A stretch of DNA of 57,388 bases, from the NCBI RefSeq assembly GCF_003477525.1, contig NZ_QUDO01000026.1, positions 1 through 57,388 on the forward strand, given 5' to 3'. Below the pieces are notes generated by a model, which ran no database searches, was not told where the DNA came from, and saw only the letters and a program-made list of their open reading frames with translations. A program made the position numbers and the translations under genes. Source of the stretch: Ruminococcus sp. AF41-9. GTDB lineage: Bacteria > Bacillota > Clostridia > Lachnospirales > Lachnospiraceae. Shown here piece after piece: positions 33,264-43,823 of this stretch (its first letter is position 1; each line of letters begins with the position of its first letter).

Positions 33264-33441
33264 TTTGTGTGTCCTCCTTATCTTCTTTCTGTATTTTGAG
33301 CAATTCCTCGATTTCCGTTTTACTCGTCGGCCGTACTGCCTTTTTATTATCGTGTGCTACCGCTCCACAGTCGGGGCATCGATCTGGCAGTTTCTTAGCA
33401 GAGAAGCAGTAGCGGCAGGCGTCGCAAAAGTAGTAATTCAA
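33250..33441 (-). CDS. Small zinc-ribbon protein
   Basis: A 63-residue protein: FCDACRYCF and RCPDCGAVA give two Cys pairs like a rubredoxin-type zinc ribbon, followed by a charged helical tail. The TTG start overlaps the stop (TTGA) of the upstream ImmA-like fragment, and the end overlaps the next gene, so the three form a tightly coupled minus-strand operon. Confidence 0.65.
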   Translation of the reverse strand: MNYYFCDACRYCFSAKKLPDRCPDCGAVAHDNKKAVRPTSKTEIEELLKIQKEDKEDTQNENT

Positions 33442-33641
33442 GTCATATTCATCCCAATCTCTAATATATCCTCAAATGTAATAATGGTCGGCAGCTCTTT
33501 GCCGGTATCGTTTATAAAGCCTGTGTAATCATCTGACAACAGCAGTTCAGCAGCAAACGTGTTCGCTCTGCGCTCTGCTTTTGCGTTGCTGAGACTATAA
33601 AAATATGTATCTTGGGAGACAGAAAAATAGTTGTGTTGCAC
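33438..33641 (-). pseudogene. ImmA/IrrE-type metallopeptidase, C-terminal fragment
   Basis: About 67 residues beginning at a GTG. YSLSNAKAERRANTFAAELL is the conserved segment after the HExxH zinc site of ImmA/IrrE proteases (the E-x2-A-N-x-FA-x-x-L motif). The HExxH part is missing and the frame above it has stops, so the enzyme is cut. ImmA proteases control mobile elements by cleaving ImmR repressors, so this is a remnant of an ICE control region. Confidence 0.65.
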
Positions 33642-33747
33642 CGGTGTATCAACTTGCTATTTGGGCGGTTAGATGGTAAAATCAAAGTACACTGGGAAAG
33701 AGTATCCTCATACCCAGTAGTATAGCTTAGGAAAGGAGCGTGGAAGG

Positions 33748-35485
33748 ATGGCAATAAAGTTGAAACTTCCAGTTGGAATCGAAGATTTAGAGAAATCCGT
33801 CGAAAGGGTTTTTACTACATTGATAAGACAAAACTAATCGAACAGCTTCTTGACAGCTGGGGAAAGGTGAATCTTTTTACAAGGCCTCGCCGTTTTGGTA
33901 AGACCTTAAATATGAGCATGCTCCGACACTTTTTTGAGATCGGAACAGATAAGACACTGTTTGATGGACTTCACATCTCGCAAAGAAGAGACCTTTGTGA
34001 CGAGTATATGGGGAAATATCCGGTTGTGGCTCTTACGCTTAAAGGTGTGGATGGAACCACGTTTGAGGAGGCTAAACTTAGTCTTGCAGAATTAATCGTG
34101 GCAGAAGCCAGACGGTTTAAATTCCTGTTAGAAAGCGATAAACTGGATGCAGACGATAAAGAAATGTATCGTGAACTAATTTCTTTAAACAAAGAACAAA
34201 GTCCAGCGGCTTCGGTAAAACTCAGATTTTCGCTTAAAAACCTATCTGAGTTGTTATATAAGCATTATGAGCAGAAGACTATCGTGTTGATTGACGAATA
34301 CGATGTGCCACTTGACAAGGCCTTTCAGGACGGATACTATAGAGAAATGGTATCGTTAATTCGCGGATTGTTGGGCGAGACTCTTAAGACGAACGATTTT
34401 TTGCAGTTCGCAGTTTTAACAGGATGCTTGCGAGTATCTAAAGAAAGCATTTTTACAGGTCTGAACAATTTTAAGATTTTTTCTATAACAGATGCTCGTT
34501 TTGATGAACAGTTCGGCTTTACAGAAGACGAAGTCGAAAAAATGCTAAAAGATTACCAATTGGAAGATCATCTGGCGGAAATGAAGGAATGGTATGATGG
34601 ATATCATTTCGGAGATGCCGATATTTATTGCCCCTGGGATGTAATCAATCGGTAGATGATCTATGTAATAAACCAGAAGAAAAACCGAAATGTTATTGGA
34701 TAAATAGCAGCGGAAATGCTTTAGTTAAACGATTTGTCTCTATAGCAAATAGAACAACACAGGACGAAATTGAACGTTTGATTGCAGGTGAACCAATTGA
34801 AAAGTCTGTTCGGCTTGATTTGACATACGATGAGATTGATAAAAGTATAGATAACATTTGGAGCGTTCTGTTTACAACGGGATATTTGACACAGGTTGGT
34901 ATGACAGAACAGGGAGCATATAAGTTGGTCATTCCAAATAAAGAGGTTCGAGAGGTATACAAACTTCAGATACAGGACTGGTTTGATCAGAAAATAGCAG
35001 ATAATGCGGAGCAGATGACCTCTTTTTGGAAAGATATTGAAGAGGGAAACGCAGAGGCAATAGAACAGTATTTAAACCGAACATTAAGTAATACAATCAG
35101 TGTTTTTGATACGAAGGCACCTGAAACGGAAAAGGAAAACTCCTATCATATTTTTCTTGCAGGGTTGTTGACGGGAAACACAGATTGGGTGGTTAAGTCA
35201 AATGTGGAAGCCGGAGAGGGATTCGCGGATATTATCATTAAACCGCAAAATCCGGACGATGGTATTATCTTTGAACTTAAGTATTCAAAGGAAGTATCAG
35301 GATTGGATAAAGCCTGTGAAAGAGCAATCAAACAAATCAGAGATCGAAGGTATTCTGAGTATCTGAAAAATGATGGCCGCCACGATATGATGTTTTACGG
35401 CATTGCTTTTTACAAAAAGAGATGTAAAGTAGTGGTTGAGAAACTGAAGGAAGGGGACTTGCCTGATTCGATTAAACTGCCGTGA
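33748..35485 (+). pseudogene. AAA-ATPase-like / PD-(D/E)XK nuclease family protein (DUF1703 type), frameshifted twice
   Basis: About 579 residues if restored. ATG 33748 follows AAAGGAG. First break near 33786 (GATTTAG would read GATTTTAG, giving VGIEDFREIRRKGFYYIDKT). The middle frame has the P-loop FTRPRRFGKTLNMSML and VLIDEYDVPLD (Walker B). Second break near 34648 (AATCGG would read AATTCGG). The third frame has YWINSSGNALVKRF and the nuclease core EAGEGFADIIIKP then GIIFELKYSK. Both lesions are one-T losses. These proteins are abundant in gut Bacteroides and Clostridia; the role is unknown but the nuclease fold suggests defence or element maintenance. Confidence 0.78.
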
Positions 35486-35514
35486 ACATGGATTGCTGGT
35501 ATAAGGATGGATTT

Positions 35515-36621
35515 ATGAATAAAAACGAAATTTATATAAAAAGTGGTACACAGTATAAAGAAATGACAAAAGAACTTCTGGAAGCGTGTGATCTGGCGGT
35601 TCAGATTCCGGATATGGATATGCAGATTGGAATCAAGCCGAATCTGGTGTCACCATCCGAGGCTTCCTGGGGAGCTACTACACATCCGGAGGTTGTTGCA
35701 GGAATTATTGAATATCTGCAGGAGCGGGGATATCATAAAATTGCCATGCTGGAAGGTTCCTGGGTGGGCGATAAAACAGCAGAGGCGTATGAGGTATGTG
35801 GATATCGGGACCTTTCGGAAAAATATCAGGTGCCTTTCTGGGATATGCAGAAGGAGAAGGGAATCGCGAGAGACTGCCGGGGCGTACAGTTAAACATCTG
35901 TAAACGTGTAACGGATGTGGATTTCCTGATCAATGTTCCTGTGTTAAAGGGACACTGCCAGACAAAGATTACCTGTGCATTAAAAAATATGAAAGGTCTG
36001 ATCCCGAATACTGAGAAACGAAGATTCCATGCGATGGGCCTGCATAAGCCGATCGCGCATCTGAATGCAGGGATTCATCAGGACTTCATTGTGGTCGATA
36101 ACATCTGTGGGGATCTGGATTTTGAGGATGGCGGAAATCCGGTTGTGATGAACCGGGTTCTGGCCGGAATGGATCCTGTGCTGATGGATTCTTATGTCTG
36201 TCAGGTTATGCATTATGATACAAAAGAAGTTCCATATATCGGACTTGCAGAAGCACTGGGAGTTGGCAGTGCAAATTTGGAGAATGCCCGGATCATTTAC
36301 TGCGAAGAAACAGCCAGAAAAGAACTGCCGAAGTCCAGAAAGGTTGTGGAACTTCAGGATGCTGTGGAGGAAGTGGAGTCATGCAGCGCATGTTATGGCT
36401 ACCTGATTCCGGCATTGGAAATGCTGAAAAATGACGGTTTATTTGAAAAACTGGATACAAAAATCTGCATTGGTCAGGGATACCGTGGTAAAACAGGGAA
36501 ACTTGGCGTTGGTGCCTGTACCTGTAAGTTTGAACATAATATAAACGGATGTCCGCCTACTGAAAATCAGATTTACGATTTTCTCAGACAATATATTTCT
36601 GAACAGGAAGAAAAGAAATAA
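35515..36621 (+). CDS. DUF362 domain protein
   Basis: A 368-residue soluble protein. IGIKPNLVSPSEASWGATTHPEVV, VDFLINVPVLKGH, TKITCALKNMKGLIPNTEKR and ICGDLDFEDGGNPVVMNRVLAG are conserved DUF362 segments. The C-terminal third has cysteines (SCSACYGYL, GACTC) that may bind an Fe-S cluster. AAGGATGG precedes ATG 35515; another ATG at 35482 overlaps the previous gene. Base composition returns to the chromosomal type here, so the accessory region probably ends just before it. Confidence 0.85.
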   Translation: MNKNEIYIKSGTQYKEMTKELLEACDLAVQIPDMDMQIGIKPNLVSPSEASWGATTHPEVVAGIIEYLQERGYHKIAMLEGSWVGDKTAEAYEVCGYRDLSEKYQVPFWDMQKEKGIARDCRGVQLNICKRVTDVDFLINVPVLKGHCQTKITCALKNMKGLIPNTEKRRFHAMGLHKPIAHLNAGIHQDFIVVDNICGDLDFEDGGNPVVMNRVLAGMDPVLMDSYVCQVMHYDTKEVPYIGLAEALGVGSANLENARIIYCEETARKELPKSRKVVELQDAVEEVESCSACYGYLIPALEMLKNDGLFEKLDTKICIGQGYRGKTGKLGVGACTCKFEHNINGCPPTENQIYDFLRQYISEQEEKK

Positions 36622-36692
36622 GCGTAATGAAGTATCTATGGTGTCCGATTCCTGCGCCTGAGAAGTGCCTGATATGTGTTATTTTTTGCAAT

Positions 36693-36724
36693 AAAAACAG
36701 GCTCCCGGAGAGGAACCTGTTTTT
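36693..36724. terminator. Bidirectional terminator between convergent genes
   Basis: AAAAACAGG pairs with CCTGTTTTT around a 14-base loop, with A and T runs on both sides. It serves the DUF362 gene and the minus-strand kinase gene. Confidence 0.85.
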
Positions 36725-36758
36725 GTATTATAGCCGAATTTACATTCCCTGATTATTT

Positions 36759-37352
36759 TTATACACCCAGTCCCAGCTTGATCATTTTCACAATGGTATC
36801 CTGATCAAATTTGCTGCTGTCGAATGCCAGATGATACTGGGAAAGATCAGCCCATTTCCGGTCTGTGAAATATTCGTAGTAGGTGCGACGTTCTTTGTCT
36901 ACTTTTTTCACCAGTTTCTGGGCACTTTTTTCTTCACGTCCGGTACGTTCCATGATCGTCTGTACACGATACTCATATGGTGCATGGATAAATACGCTGA
37001 GACATTTATCCTGAAGAATATGGTTTGCACAGCGTCCGACGATGACGCAGTCTCCTTTGTCAGCGGCTTCCAGAATGATCTTACGCTGAAGATCGAAGAG
37101 AACATCATTCATGGGAACAAAGTGAAAATCGCTGTCCATCTGAAGTTCATGGTCGATCGGGAAACGCCACTGGCTGCCTCTTTTTTCATCAACTTTAGCA
37201 AGTAAATCAAAAGGAATATTCTCTTTCTGAGCTGCGATATCGATCAGCTCTTTGTCATAAAAAGCAAATCCAAGTTCCTCTGCAAGAGTCCTGCCGATCA
37301 GACGACCGTTACTGCCGAGCATCCTGTTTATGGTGATTACACGTTTACTCAT
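36759..37352 (-). CDS. Cytidylate kinase-like P-loop protein (AAA_26 family)
   Basis: A 197-residue protein. RVITINRMLGSNGRLIGRTL replaces the usual GxxxxGKS loop of CMP kinase with GSNGRLIG, as in the AAA_26 'cytidylate kinase-like' group. FYDKELIDIAAQ, DCVIVGRCANHIL and ERTGREEKSAQKLVKKVDKERRTYY are family motifs. ATG 37352 lies eight bases after AAAGGGGG. The natural substrate is not known for this group. Confidence 0.85.
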   Translation of the reverse strand: MSKRVITINRMLGSNGRLIGRTLAEELGFAFYDKELIDIAAQKENIPFDLLAKVDEKRGSQWRFPIDHELQMDSDFHFVPMNDVLFDLQRKIILEAADKGDCVIVGRCANHILQDKCLSVFIHAPYEYRVQTIMERTGREEKSAQKLVKKVDKERRTYYEYFTDRKWADLSQYHLAFDSSKFDQDTIVKMIKLGLGV

Positions 37353-37912
37353 AATCAAAACCCCCTTTGTGATCTCCCTGTTACTGCTGATCTGTTTACA
37401 GTAACATATGTTTTTTATTTGTTAACATTATAACACTAATGTCAGAAAAATACCAGCAAAATACATAAAAAAACAAAAATAATACAGGTATATTTATATA
37501 TGGTATACAAAATGATGGGATGATGGAAAAATAATACCACAGATATCCTGAGGAAGGAACAGCAGAAGAAGATGATTGCCGGTTATCCGCACAGATTCCC
37601 GGATGATTGTGTAATTCCTGCTGATTTTCCTGTCATATTTTGGATATTTTTATCAGTAGACATCGAGATTTGTCTTATGATAAAATTATATCGGAAAATT
37701 TATTTATAAGATTGACGATATTTATAGATTTTTGCTTTAAGTTATGTTATTATACTTAATTGGCTGTCTGGCGGAAACAGACAGAAGTTTACCGGATACG
37801 GATCATACAAAGATCTGTGGAAGTGCTGCTGTATAAAAGAGAACAGCAGCAAAAACGACGAATATGATAAAAAAGTTAAAGTAAAGTATGGAAGAAAGGG
37901 ATACGATACATA
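37353..37912. other. Long upstream region of the molybdenum hydroxylase operon
   Basis: No gene is seen. The left part is AT-rich. Two small perfect hairpins occur in the right part: CTGTCTG/CAGACAG near 37766-37785 and GCTGCTGT/ACAGCAGC near 37823-37850. A -10-like TATACT lies at 37751. I looked for a purine or molybdenum-cofactor riboswitch and found no convincing consensus, but a structured leader remains possible. Confidence 0.45.
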
Positions 37913-38731
37913 ATGCTGAAAATCAAAAGCTATGTAAAGGTAAAAAGTCTGGCGGAAGCGTATGAGCTGAACCAGAAGAAAACAGCCCGTGTTCTTGGCG
38001 GAATGGTCTGGATGAAAATGGGCAACAGAGCCGTGTCTACAGCAATTGATCTTTCCGGTCTGGGACTGGATACGATCTCAGAGAATGACGATGAATTTGT
38101 AATCGGATGTATGACACCACTTCATGATCTGGAGACGAATGAAGCTCTGAACACCTACACACATGGAGCTATGAAAGAAAGCCTTTGCCACATTGTGGGC
38201 GTACAGTTCCGAAACTGTGCCACTGTGGGAGGAAGCATTTATGGAAGATATGGTTTCTCAGATGTTCTGACCATGTTTCTGGGAATGGATACATGGGTGG
38301 AACTGTATGATGCAGGCCGCATTCCACTGACTGAATTTGTAAACATGAAGAAGGATAACGACATTCTTGTAAACATTATTGTGCGCAAGGAACCGCTTCT
38401 TACCTGCTATTTAAGCCAGCGAAACACGAAAACGGATTTCCCGGTACTGACCTGCACAGCGTCAGTGATCGGAGAGGAAGCGAGAACAGTGATTGGTGCC
38501 AGACCTGCCCGTGCCATGGTCGTGAAAGATGAGAAGCAGATTCTCAAGAACTTCAGACACATGACAAAGAAGCAGAAAGCAGAGGCGATCGAAGCATTTA
38601 CCGAATATGCAGCCGAGACGGTTCCGACTTCCGGTAATATGCGTGGATCAAAAGAATACAGAACTCTTCTTGTAAAAGTACTGACAAGAAGAGCCTGGGA
38701 AGCAGTAGGAGGAATGAAGAATGAATATTAA
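37913..38731 (+). CDS. Molybdenum hydroxylase (xanthine dehydrogenase family) FAD subunit
   Basis: A 272-residue protein of the CO dehydrogenase/XDH medium-subunit family. ARVLGGMVWMKMGNR is the first FAD loop, HIVGVQFRNCATVGGSIYGRYG the second (canonical QIRNxATxGGN), and LTCTASVIG and GARPARAMVV belong to the C-terminal domain. It lacks most of the substrate-side loops of longer versions. It passes electrons from the 2Fe-2S subunit to NAD or ferredoxin. It overlaps the next gene by 11 bases. Confidence 0.86.
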   Translation: MLKIKSYVKVKSLAEAYELNQKKTARVLGGMVWMKMGNRAVSTAIDLSGLGLDTISENDDEFVIGCMTPLHDLETNEALNTYTHGAMKESLCHIVGVQFRNCATVGGSIYGRYGFSDVLTMFLGMDTWVELYDAGRIPLTEFVNMKKDNDILVNIIVRKEPLLTCYLSQRNTKTDFPVLTCTASVIGEEARTVIGARPARAMVVKDEKQILKNFRHMTKKQKAEAIEAFTEYAAETVPTSGNMRGSKEYRTLLVKVLTRRAWEAVGGMKNEY

Positions 38732-39187
38732 TTTCTGGCTTAACGGCGTAAACCGTCATGCGGAAATCCAGCCGGATACCCTGCTGATCGATTTTTTAAG
38801 AGAACAGGGATGTTTCAGTGTAAAAAGAGGCTGTGAGACTGCAACTGCGGTCTGTGCACTGTTCTGATGGACGGACGCCCGGTTCTTTCCTGCAGCACCC
38901 TTGCAGCACGCATTGAAGGAAAAAAGATCGTAACGCTGGAAGGAATGCAGAGAGAGGCGCAGGAGTTCGGAAGTTTTCTGGCGAATGAAGGTGCAGAGCA
39001 GTGTGGTTTCTGTAATCCGGGATTTATCATGAATGTGTTTGCCATGCTCAGTGAGATCAAAGAACCGACAGAAGAGCAGATCAAAGAGTATCTGGCAGGA
39101 AACCTCTGCAGATGTTCTGGATTTGTTTCTCAGACTGCAAGTATCCTGAAATTTCTGAAATATAAAAAAGCACAGGAGGAAGCATAA
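38721..39187 (+). pseudogene. Molybdenum hydroxylase 2Fe-2S subunit, frameshifted
   Basis: About 155 residues if restored, with two [2Fe-2S] sites. The first frame has INFWLNG and VKRGCET; the second has CGLCTV-type residues, VLSCSTLAARIEGKK, EQCGFCNPGFIM and NLCRCSGFV. The frames meet near 38841, where GAGACTGCAACTGC needs one more G to read ETGNCGLCTVLMDG. The lesion removes the plant-type ferredoxin cluster site. Because both neighbours are intact, this is a strong candidate for a sequencing error. Confidence 0.85.
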
Positions 39188-39191
39188 TAAG

Positions 39192-41630
39192 ATGAAATAT
39201 GTAAATCAACCTGTACGAAAAACAGATGCAATGTCACTGGTAACAGGTAAGCCGGTCTATACAGATGACCTGGCACCGAAGGACTGCCTGATCGTAAAAG
39301 TCCTGAGAAGCCCTCACGCAAATGCCTGGGTAGAAGATATCAAGACAGGTACAGCGGAGAAAGTTGCAGGCATTGTATGTATCCTTACTTATAAGGACGT
39401 TCCGAAGAAACGTTTTACACTTGCCGGTCAGACTGCACCGGAAATGAGTCCGGATGACAGACTGATCCTTGACCGTCATGTACGCTTTGTGGGTGATGCG
39501 GTTGCTATCGTGGCAGGTGAGACAGAAGAAGCGGTAGATAAGGCGATAAAGAGAATCCGTGTGGATTATCGTGTGGAAACACCGATTCTGGATATTCATA
39601 AGGCGAAAGACAATCCGATCCTGGTTCATCCAGAGGAGGACTGGAAACTGAAGATTCCGCTGGGTGGAGATAATAAGAGAAATTTATGCGCCACTGCCAT
39701 GGAAGAGCAGGGAGATGTGGATAAAGTTCTGTCAGAATGTAAATACACGGTAGAGCGTACTTATCACACAAAGGCAAATCAGCAGACTATGATGGAAACG
39801 TTCCGTACAGCCTGTTACATGGATCATTTTGGCAGACTGGTCGTGCTGTCTTCCACGCAGATTCCTTTCCATGTGAGAAGAATCGTGGGAAGAGCACTGG
39901 ATATTCCGGCTTCCAAAGTCCGTGTGATCAAACCGAGGATTGGCGGTGGCTTTGGTGCGAAACAGACTTCTGTCAGTGAGATTTATCCGGCGATTGTTAC
40001 CTGGAAAACCGGACGTCCGTCCAAGATGATTTTTTCCAGATATGAATCCATGATCTGTTCTTCTCCGCGCCATGAGATGGAGATTACGGTACGTGCAGGT
40101 GCAGATGAGAATGGTATCATCAGAGCGATTGATGTGCATACGTTATCCAATACCGGTGCATACGGGGAACACAGTTCCACAACCGTAGGCCTGAGCGGAC
40201 ACAAATCTATCGCTCTTTACAGACATACGGAAGCTTACAGATTTTCCTTTGATGTGGTATATACCAATATGCAGGCAGCAGGTGCCTATCGTGGATATGG
40301 TGCCACACAGGGTATTTTTGCCGTGGAATCTGCGGTAAATGAGCTGGCTCACCAGATGGGAATGGATCCTGTAAAGATTAAGGAACTGAATATGCCTATA
40401 GAAGGCGGCCCGCTTCCGGGATATCATGATGTACCGTTCGCACAGAGCTGTTCCATGGACCGATGTATGGCGAAGGCAAAGGAAATGATGGACTGGGATT
40501 CCAAATATCCACGCCGTGATATGGGAAATGGGAAAGTCCGAGGTGTCGGTGTTGCCATGGCAATGCAGGGATCTTCCATTGCAGGAGTCGATGTCGGCGG
40601 TGCGGATATCAAGCTGAATGAGGATGGTTCCTACACACTCGCACTTGGATGTACAGATATGGGTACCGGCTGTGATACGATCATGGCACAGATCGCTGCA
40701 GACTGCCTGAATACGCCGATGGATAATATCGTAGTATTCAGTGTGGATACGGATATTTCACCATATGATTCAGGTTCCTATGCCTCATCAACCACCTATA
40801 CAACAGGCGTGGCAGTCATGAAGGCATGTGAGGATCTGAAGAAAAAGATCTGTAAACTTGGTGCAGAGATGATGGAAGTTGATGAGAAGAAAGTCGACTT
40901 CGATGGTTCTTATGTATTCTATGATGAGACACTTGATATGGATGAGACAACTGGCGCAGATCGCAGCAGTTCTGCCAGCGAAACATCAGAAGATAAAACT
41001 ACATCAGCAGACTCAGGTAGAGTTACAGAAAACAGCTTTGACAGTGGAGAGGTAACATTTAACAGTTCAGAGGATGCAGAGAAAAAAGTATCTTTGCAGG
41101 ATATTGCATTGAAGAGTACCTTCTTTAACAATATGGAACTTCAGTCTGTTAAACAGCATTCCTCACCGCTTTCACCGCCGCCGTTCATGGTCGGTATGGC
41201 AGAAGTGGAAGTGGATATGGAAACCGGAAACGTCGATGTGCTGGATTATGTGGCAGCTGTTGACTGTGGTACACCGATCAACCCGAACCTTGCCCGTGTA
41301 CAGACAGAGGGTGGTATTGCGCAGGGAATCGGTATGGCGCTCTTTGAGGATGTGCAGTACACAGACAAAGGAAAGATCCGTAACAACTCCTTTATGCAGT
41401 ATAAGATCCCGACCAGACAGGATATCGGAAACATCCGTGTAGCGTTTGAGAGCAGCTATGAAAAGACAGGTCCGTTTGGTGCCAAATCGATCGGAGAGCT
41501 TGTGATCGATACCCCGTGTCCGGCTCTGGCAGAGGCGATTTATAATGCAACAGGTGTGCGCCTGACAGAACTTCCAATGACACCGGAGAAGATTGCCATG
41601 GGAATCCTGAAAAATAAAGCGGAGCAGTAG
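39192..41630 (+). CDS. Molybdenum hydroxylase molybdopterin-binding subunit
   Basis: An 812-residue large subunit of the xanthine dehydrogenase family. The N-terminal TGKPVYTDDL, RIGGGFGAKQ (Mo-pterin site), AGAYRGYGATQ, and C-terminal GPFGAKSIGELVIDTPCPAL with the catalytic Glu are all present. Substrate could be xanthine, another purine or a nicotinate-type heterocycle. An insertion at about residues 577-630 is rich in Ser, Glu, Asp and Thr (TGADRSSSASETSEDKTT...) and is not part of the usual fold; it may be a surface linker. Third gene of the operon. Confidence 0.9.
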   Translation: MKYVNQPVRKTDAMSLVTGKPVYTDDLAPKDCLIVKVLRSPHANAWVEDIKTGTAEKVAGIVCILTYKDVPKKRFTLAGQTAPEMSPDDRLILDRHVRFVGDAVAIVAGETEEAVDKAIKRIRVDYRVETPILDIHKAKDNPILVHPEEDWKLKIPLGGDNKRNLCATAMEEQGDVDKVLSECKYTVERTYHTKANQQTMMETFRTACYMDHFGRLVVLSSTQIPFHVRRIVGRALDIPASKVRVIKPRIGGGFGAKQTSVSEIYPAIVTWKTGRPSKMIFSRYESMICSSPRHEMEITVRAGADENGIIRAIDVHTLSNTGAYGEHSSTTVGLSGHKSIALYRHTEAYRFSFDVVYTNMQAAGAYRGYGATQGIFAVESAVNELAHQMGMDPVKIKELNMPIEGGPLPGYHDVPFAQSCSMDRCMAKAKEMMDWDSKYPRRDMGNGKVRGVGVAMAMQGSSIAGVDVGGADIKLNEDGSYTLALGCTDMGTGCDTIMAQIAADCLNTPMDNIVVFSVDTDISPYDSGSYASSTTYTTGVAVMKACEDLKKKICKLGAEMMEVDEKKVDFDGSYVFYDETLDMDETTGADRSSSASETSEDKTTSADSGRVTENSFDSGEVTFNSSEDAEKKVSLQDIALKSTFFNNMELQSVKQHSSPLSPPPFMVGMAEVEVDMETGNVDVLDYVAAVDCGTPINPNLARVQTEGGIAQGIGMALFEDVQYTDKGKIRNNSFMQYKIPTRQDIGNIRVAFESSYEKTGPFGAKSIGELVIDTPCPALAEAIYNATGVRLTELPMTPEKIAMGILKNKAEQ

Positions 41631-41631
41631 A

Positions 41632-43475
41632 ATGCAGATTTTGATAAAACTCGTGCTGGCAGGAATCTGGATGGGATTGATACCTGCTGTTTCCGGAGTT
41701 ATCTGGGTAAAAAGAAAGAAAGACTATACATTTGGAGAAAGTTTCCTGGCGGGAATCATATTTATGTTTGCTCTGGCAGAGATTCTGATCCTGCCTGCGA
41801 TATACAGGAAACTGTCTCTGCATTTTGTCACAACAGTGTTTACAGTGATCATGGGAGCAGCTGCCGTTTACGGACTGTGGGAACTTCGGAAAGATGCAAA
41901 AGCCCATATCCGCCGGATCAGGAGAGAGCTGCCGCAGGTATCGTTCTGGATGTGGATCGCAGCAACTGCGATCCTGGTGCAGATTCTGATCGCGGTAGTT
42001 TATGCACATATGGATGCAGATGATTCTTTTTATGTGGCAACTGCCACAACGTCCGTACAGACAGACTCTGTATTTCAGTTCAATCCTTATTCCGGAGTGG
42101 AATATAAAATCCTGCCGAAACGATATGTATTATCACCGTTTCCCATCCTGCTGGCAGTTCTGAGCCGGCTTTGCGGCGGGCTTCATCCGGCAGTGATGGC
42201 GCACACGGTTTATCCGGTGGCCTTTTTTACGGCAGCATATCTGGTATATCATCAGTTTGGAAAAATGTGGTTTCCGGAGAAGAAAAGAGAACAGGGGATT
42301 TTTCTGCTTTTCTGTGCTGTGCTGATCTGGTTTTCCGGTTTTTCTGTCTATACTGCCGGGAACTTTCAGCTTGTGCGTATCTGGCAGGGAAAAGCGATTC
42401 TGGCATCTTTGATCCTTCCGTTTCTGATGTATCTGGGATTTGAGATCGTGCTGGAAAAAAACCGGGATATTCGCGGGTACTGGTATTTCTGACAAGTATG
42501 GCAGCCTGCCATGTTTCCTCGATGGGGATTATGCTTGCACCGGTCGTTCTGGGAGCGTTTACGCTTCTTGCGCTGTGGAGGCTGAGAAGTATTCGCTGTA
42601 TCGGAGCTGCTTTTTTATATGCGCTTCCGTCCCTGGTTCTGGGAACGGTTTATCTGATGCTTTAACGGAGGGAAAGCAGAATGAGAGAAATTTTTGAAAA
42701 TGCCCTCACAAGCTGGGATAAATACTGGGATGGAAGTTTCTATCCATATCTTCTCCTGGGGGCGGCCCTTTATCTGCTTCTGTTTGAGAGAAATAGGAAA
42801 AAAGCGGGTTATCTGCTGGGATATCTGGGAATTACGCTATTTCTGTTTTTCTGCCCGCTGACTTCCGCTCTGATCCAGAAATGTATCGGCAGTATGGTCT
42901 ACTGGAGGGCTATCTGGCTTCTTCCGGCAGTTCCGGTCATGGCATGTGCTTTTACAGGGCTGGCAGGAAAGATCAGAAATGCAGGACATCAGATCATTCC
43001 GGTAGTATTATGTCTGACACTGGTGATTTTTTGCGGTACCAGTGTCTGGCAGGCCGGAAATTATGTGAAGGTGGCAAATCGTCAGAAAGTTCCGGAGGAA
43101 GCAGCACAGGCAGCAGAGGTGATCTGCCGGGAGAGAAGTTCGCAGAACAGTCTGGTTGTGGCAGATAATCATATGGCATCTTACCTCAGAGTATATGATC
43201 CTTCAATCCAGCTTGCTTTCGGGCGTGACGGAAAGGGCAGGCGTTCCCGTAATGGAAAACGACTGTATGAACATTTAAATGCACCGGAACCGGATTATAC
43301 GATTGTGGCCAAACGTGCGAAAAAAGAAAAATGTGAGTTCCTGATTTTCCGGATTCCGGCAGAGCGGGAAGCGGAAGTTGTCGGAATTATGGAAAAATAT
43401 GGATATCAGAGGATATCTGTGATAGATAATTACAGTATTTTTCAAATATCTATTGATATTTTGAATGAAAACTGA
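41632..43475 (+). pseudogene. DUF6077-type multi-pass membrane protein, frameshifted and stopped
   Basis: A polytopic protein starting one base after the Mo-subunit stop. The first part (to 42492) has about six helices and the motif AHMDADDSFYVATATTSVQT. One T lost near 42487 (TATTTCTGAC would read TATTTTCTGAC) moves the frame; the second part continues to a TAA at 42663. A third part in the same frame restarts at ATG 42681, eight bases after GGAGGG, with more helices and a soluble tail (LVVADNHMASYLRVYDPSIQ). So it is one broken gene of ~610 residues, or two genes. Its shape is like glycosyltransferase-C membrane proteins; role unknown. Confidence 0.65.
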
Positions 43476-43481
43476 TAGAGT
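43453..43481 (+). promoter_or_regulatory. Putative promoter of the lysine-riboswitch transcript
   Basis: TTGATA and TAGAGT are separated by 17 bases, about 30 bases before the riboswitch aptamer, overlapping the end of the DUF6077 gene. Confidence 0.4.
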
Positions 43482-43507
43482 GAATAAGTAAAAGAGAATA
43501 TATGATA

Positions 43508-43666
43508 AATGATAGAGGCGCGGGATTCATCAGTAGACCGGAAAAGAAGGCATGGCAGCCATCCGGAGGAAAGGGGAGACCGCCGAAGGAATCTGACAGG
43601 CCAGGAGGCGGATTCCTGGGACGTCACAGAATATGTGCCGCACTGTCACCTGGGTGAAGCGCTATC
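43508..43666 (+). promoter_or_regulatory. Lysine riboswitch (L box)
   Basis: Hallmark segments of the lysine aptamer are present: AGAGGCGCGG, the following ATTCATCAGTAG segment, GGAAAGGGGAGACCGCCGAAG, the CCTGGG block, and CACTGTCACCTGGGTGAAGCGC closing P1. A terminator follows at 43697-43732. The downstream gene is an NhaC-type transporter, the known LysW class of lysine-riboswitch target. Confidence 0.9.
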
Positions 43667-43696
43667 GAAAGTAACTAACGTAAGCTACAATAGATA

Positions 43697-43732
43697 CCAC
43701 GAGTGTGTTTCATGATACATTCGTGGTTTTTT
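43697..43732 (+). terminator. Terminator of the lysine riboswitch
   Basis: CCACGA pairs with TCGTGG (extended by ATG/CAT-type pairs in the loop) and is followed by six T's. It forms the OFF structure when lysine is bound. Confidence 0.85.
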
Positions 43733-43823
43733 GTGTTATAGGAAATTACTCCGTAATGTTCTTCCTTTCTGGTGGTGAAGAGAATTTGTTATATATTTGA
43801 ATACAAAAGAGGGAGGTATTTTT

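Noticed and set aside
37353..37912. Purine or molybdenum-cofactor riboswitch before the hydroxylase operon
   Set aside because: No purine-aptamer core or moco-aptamer core could be found; only two short hairpins are visible.
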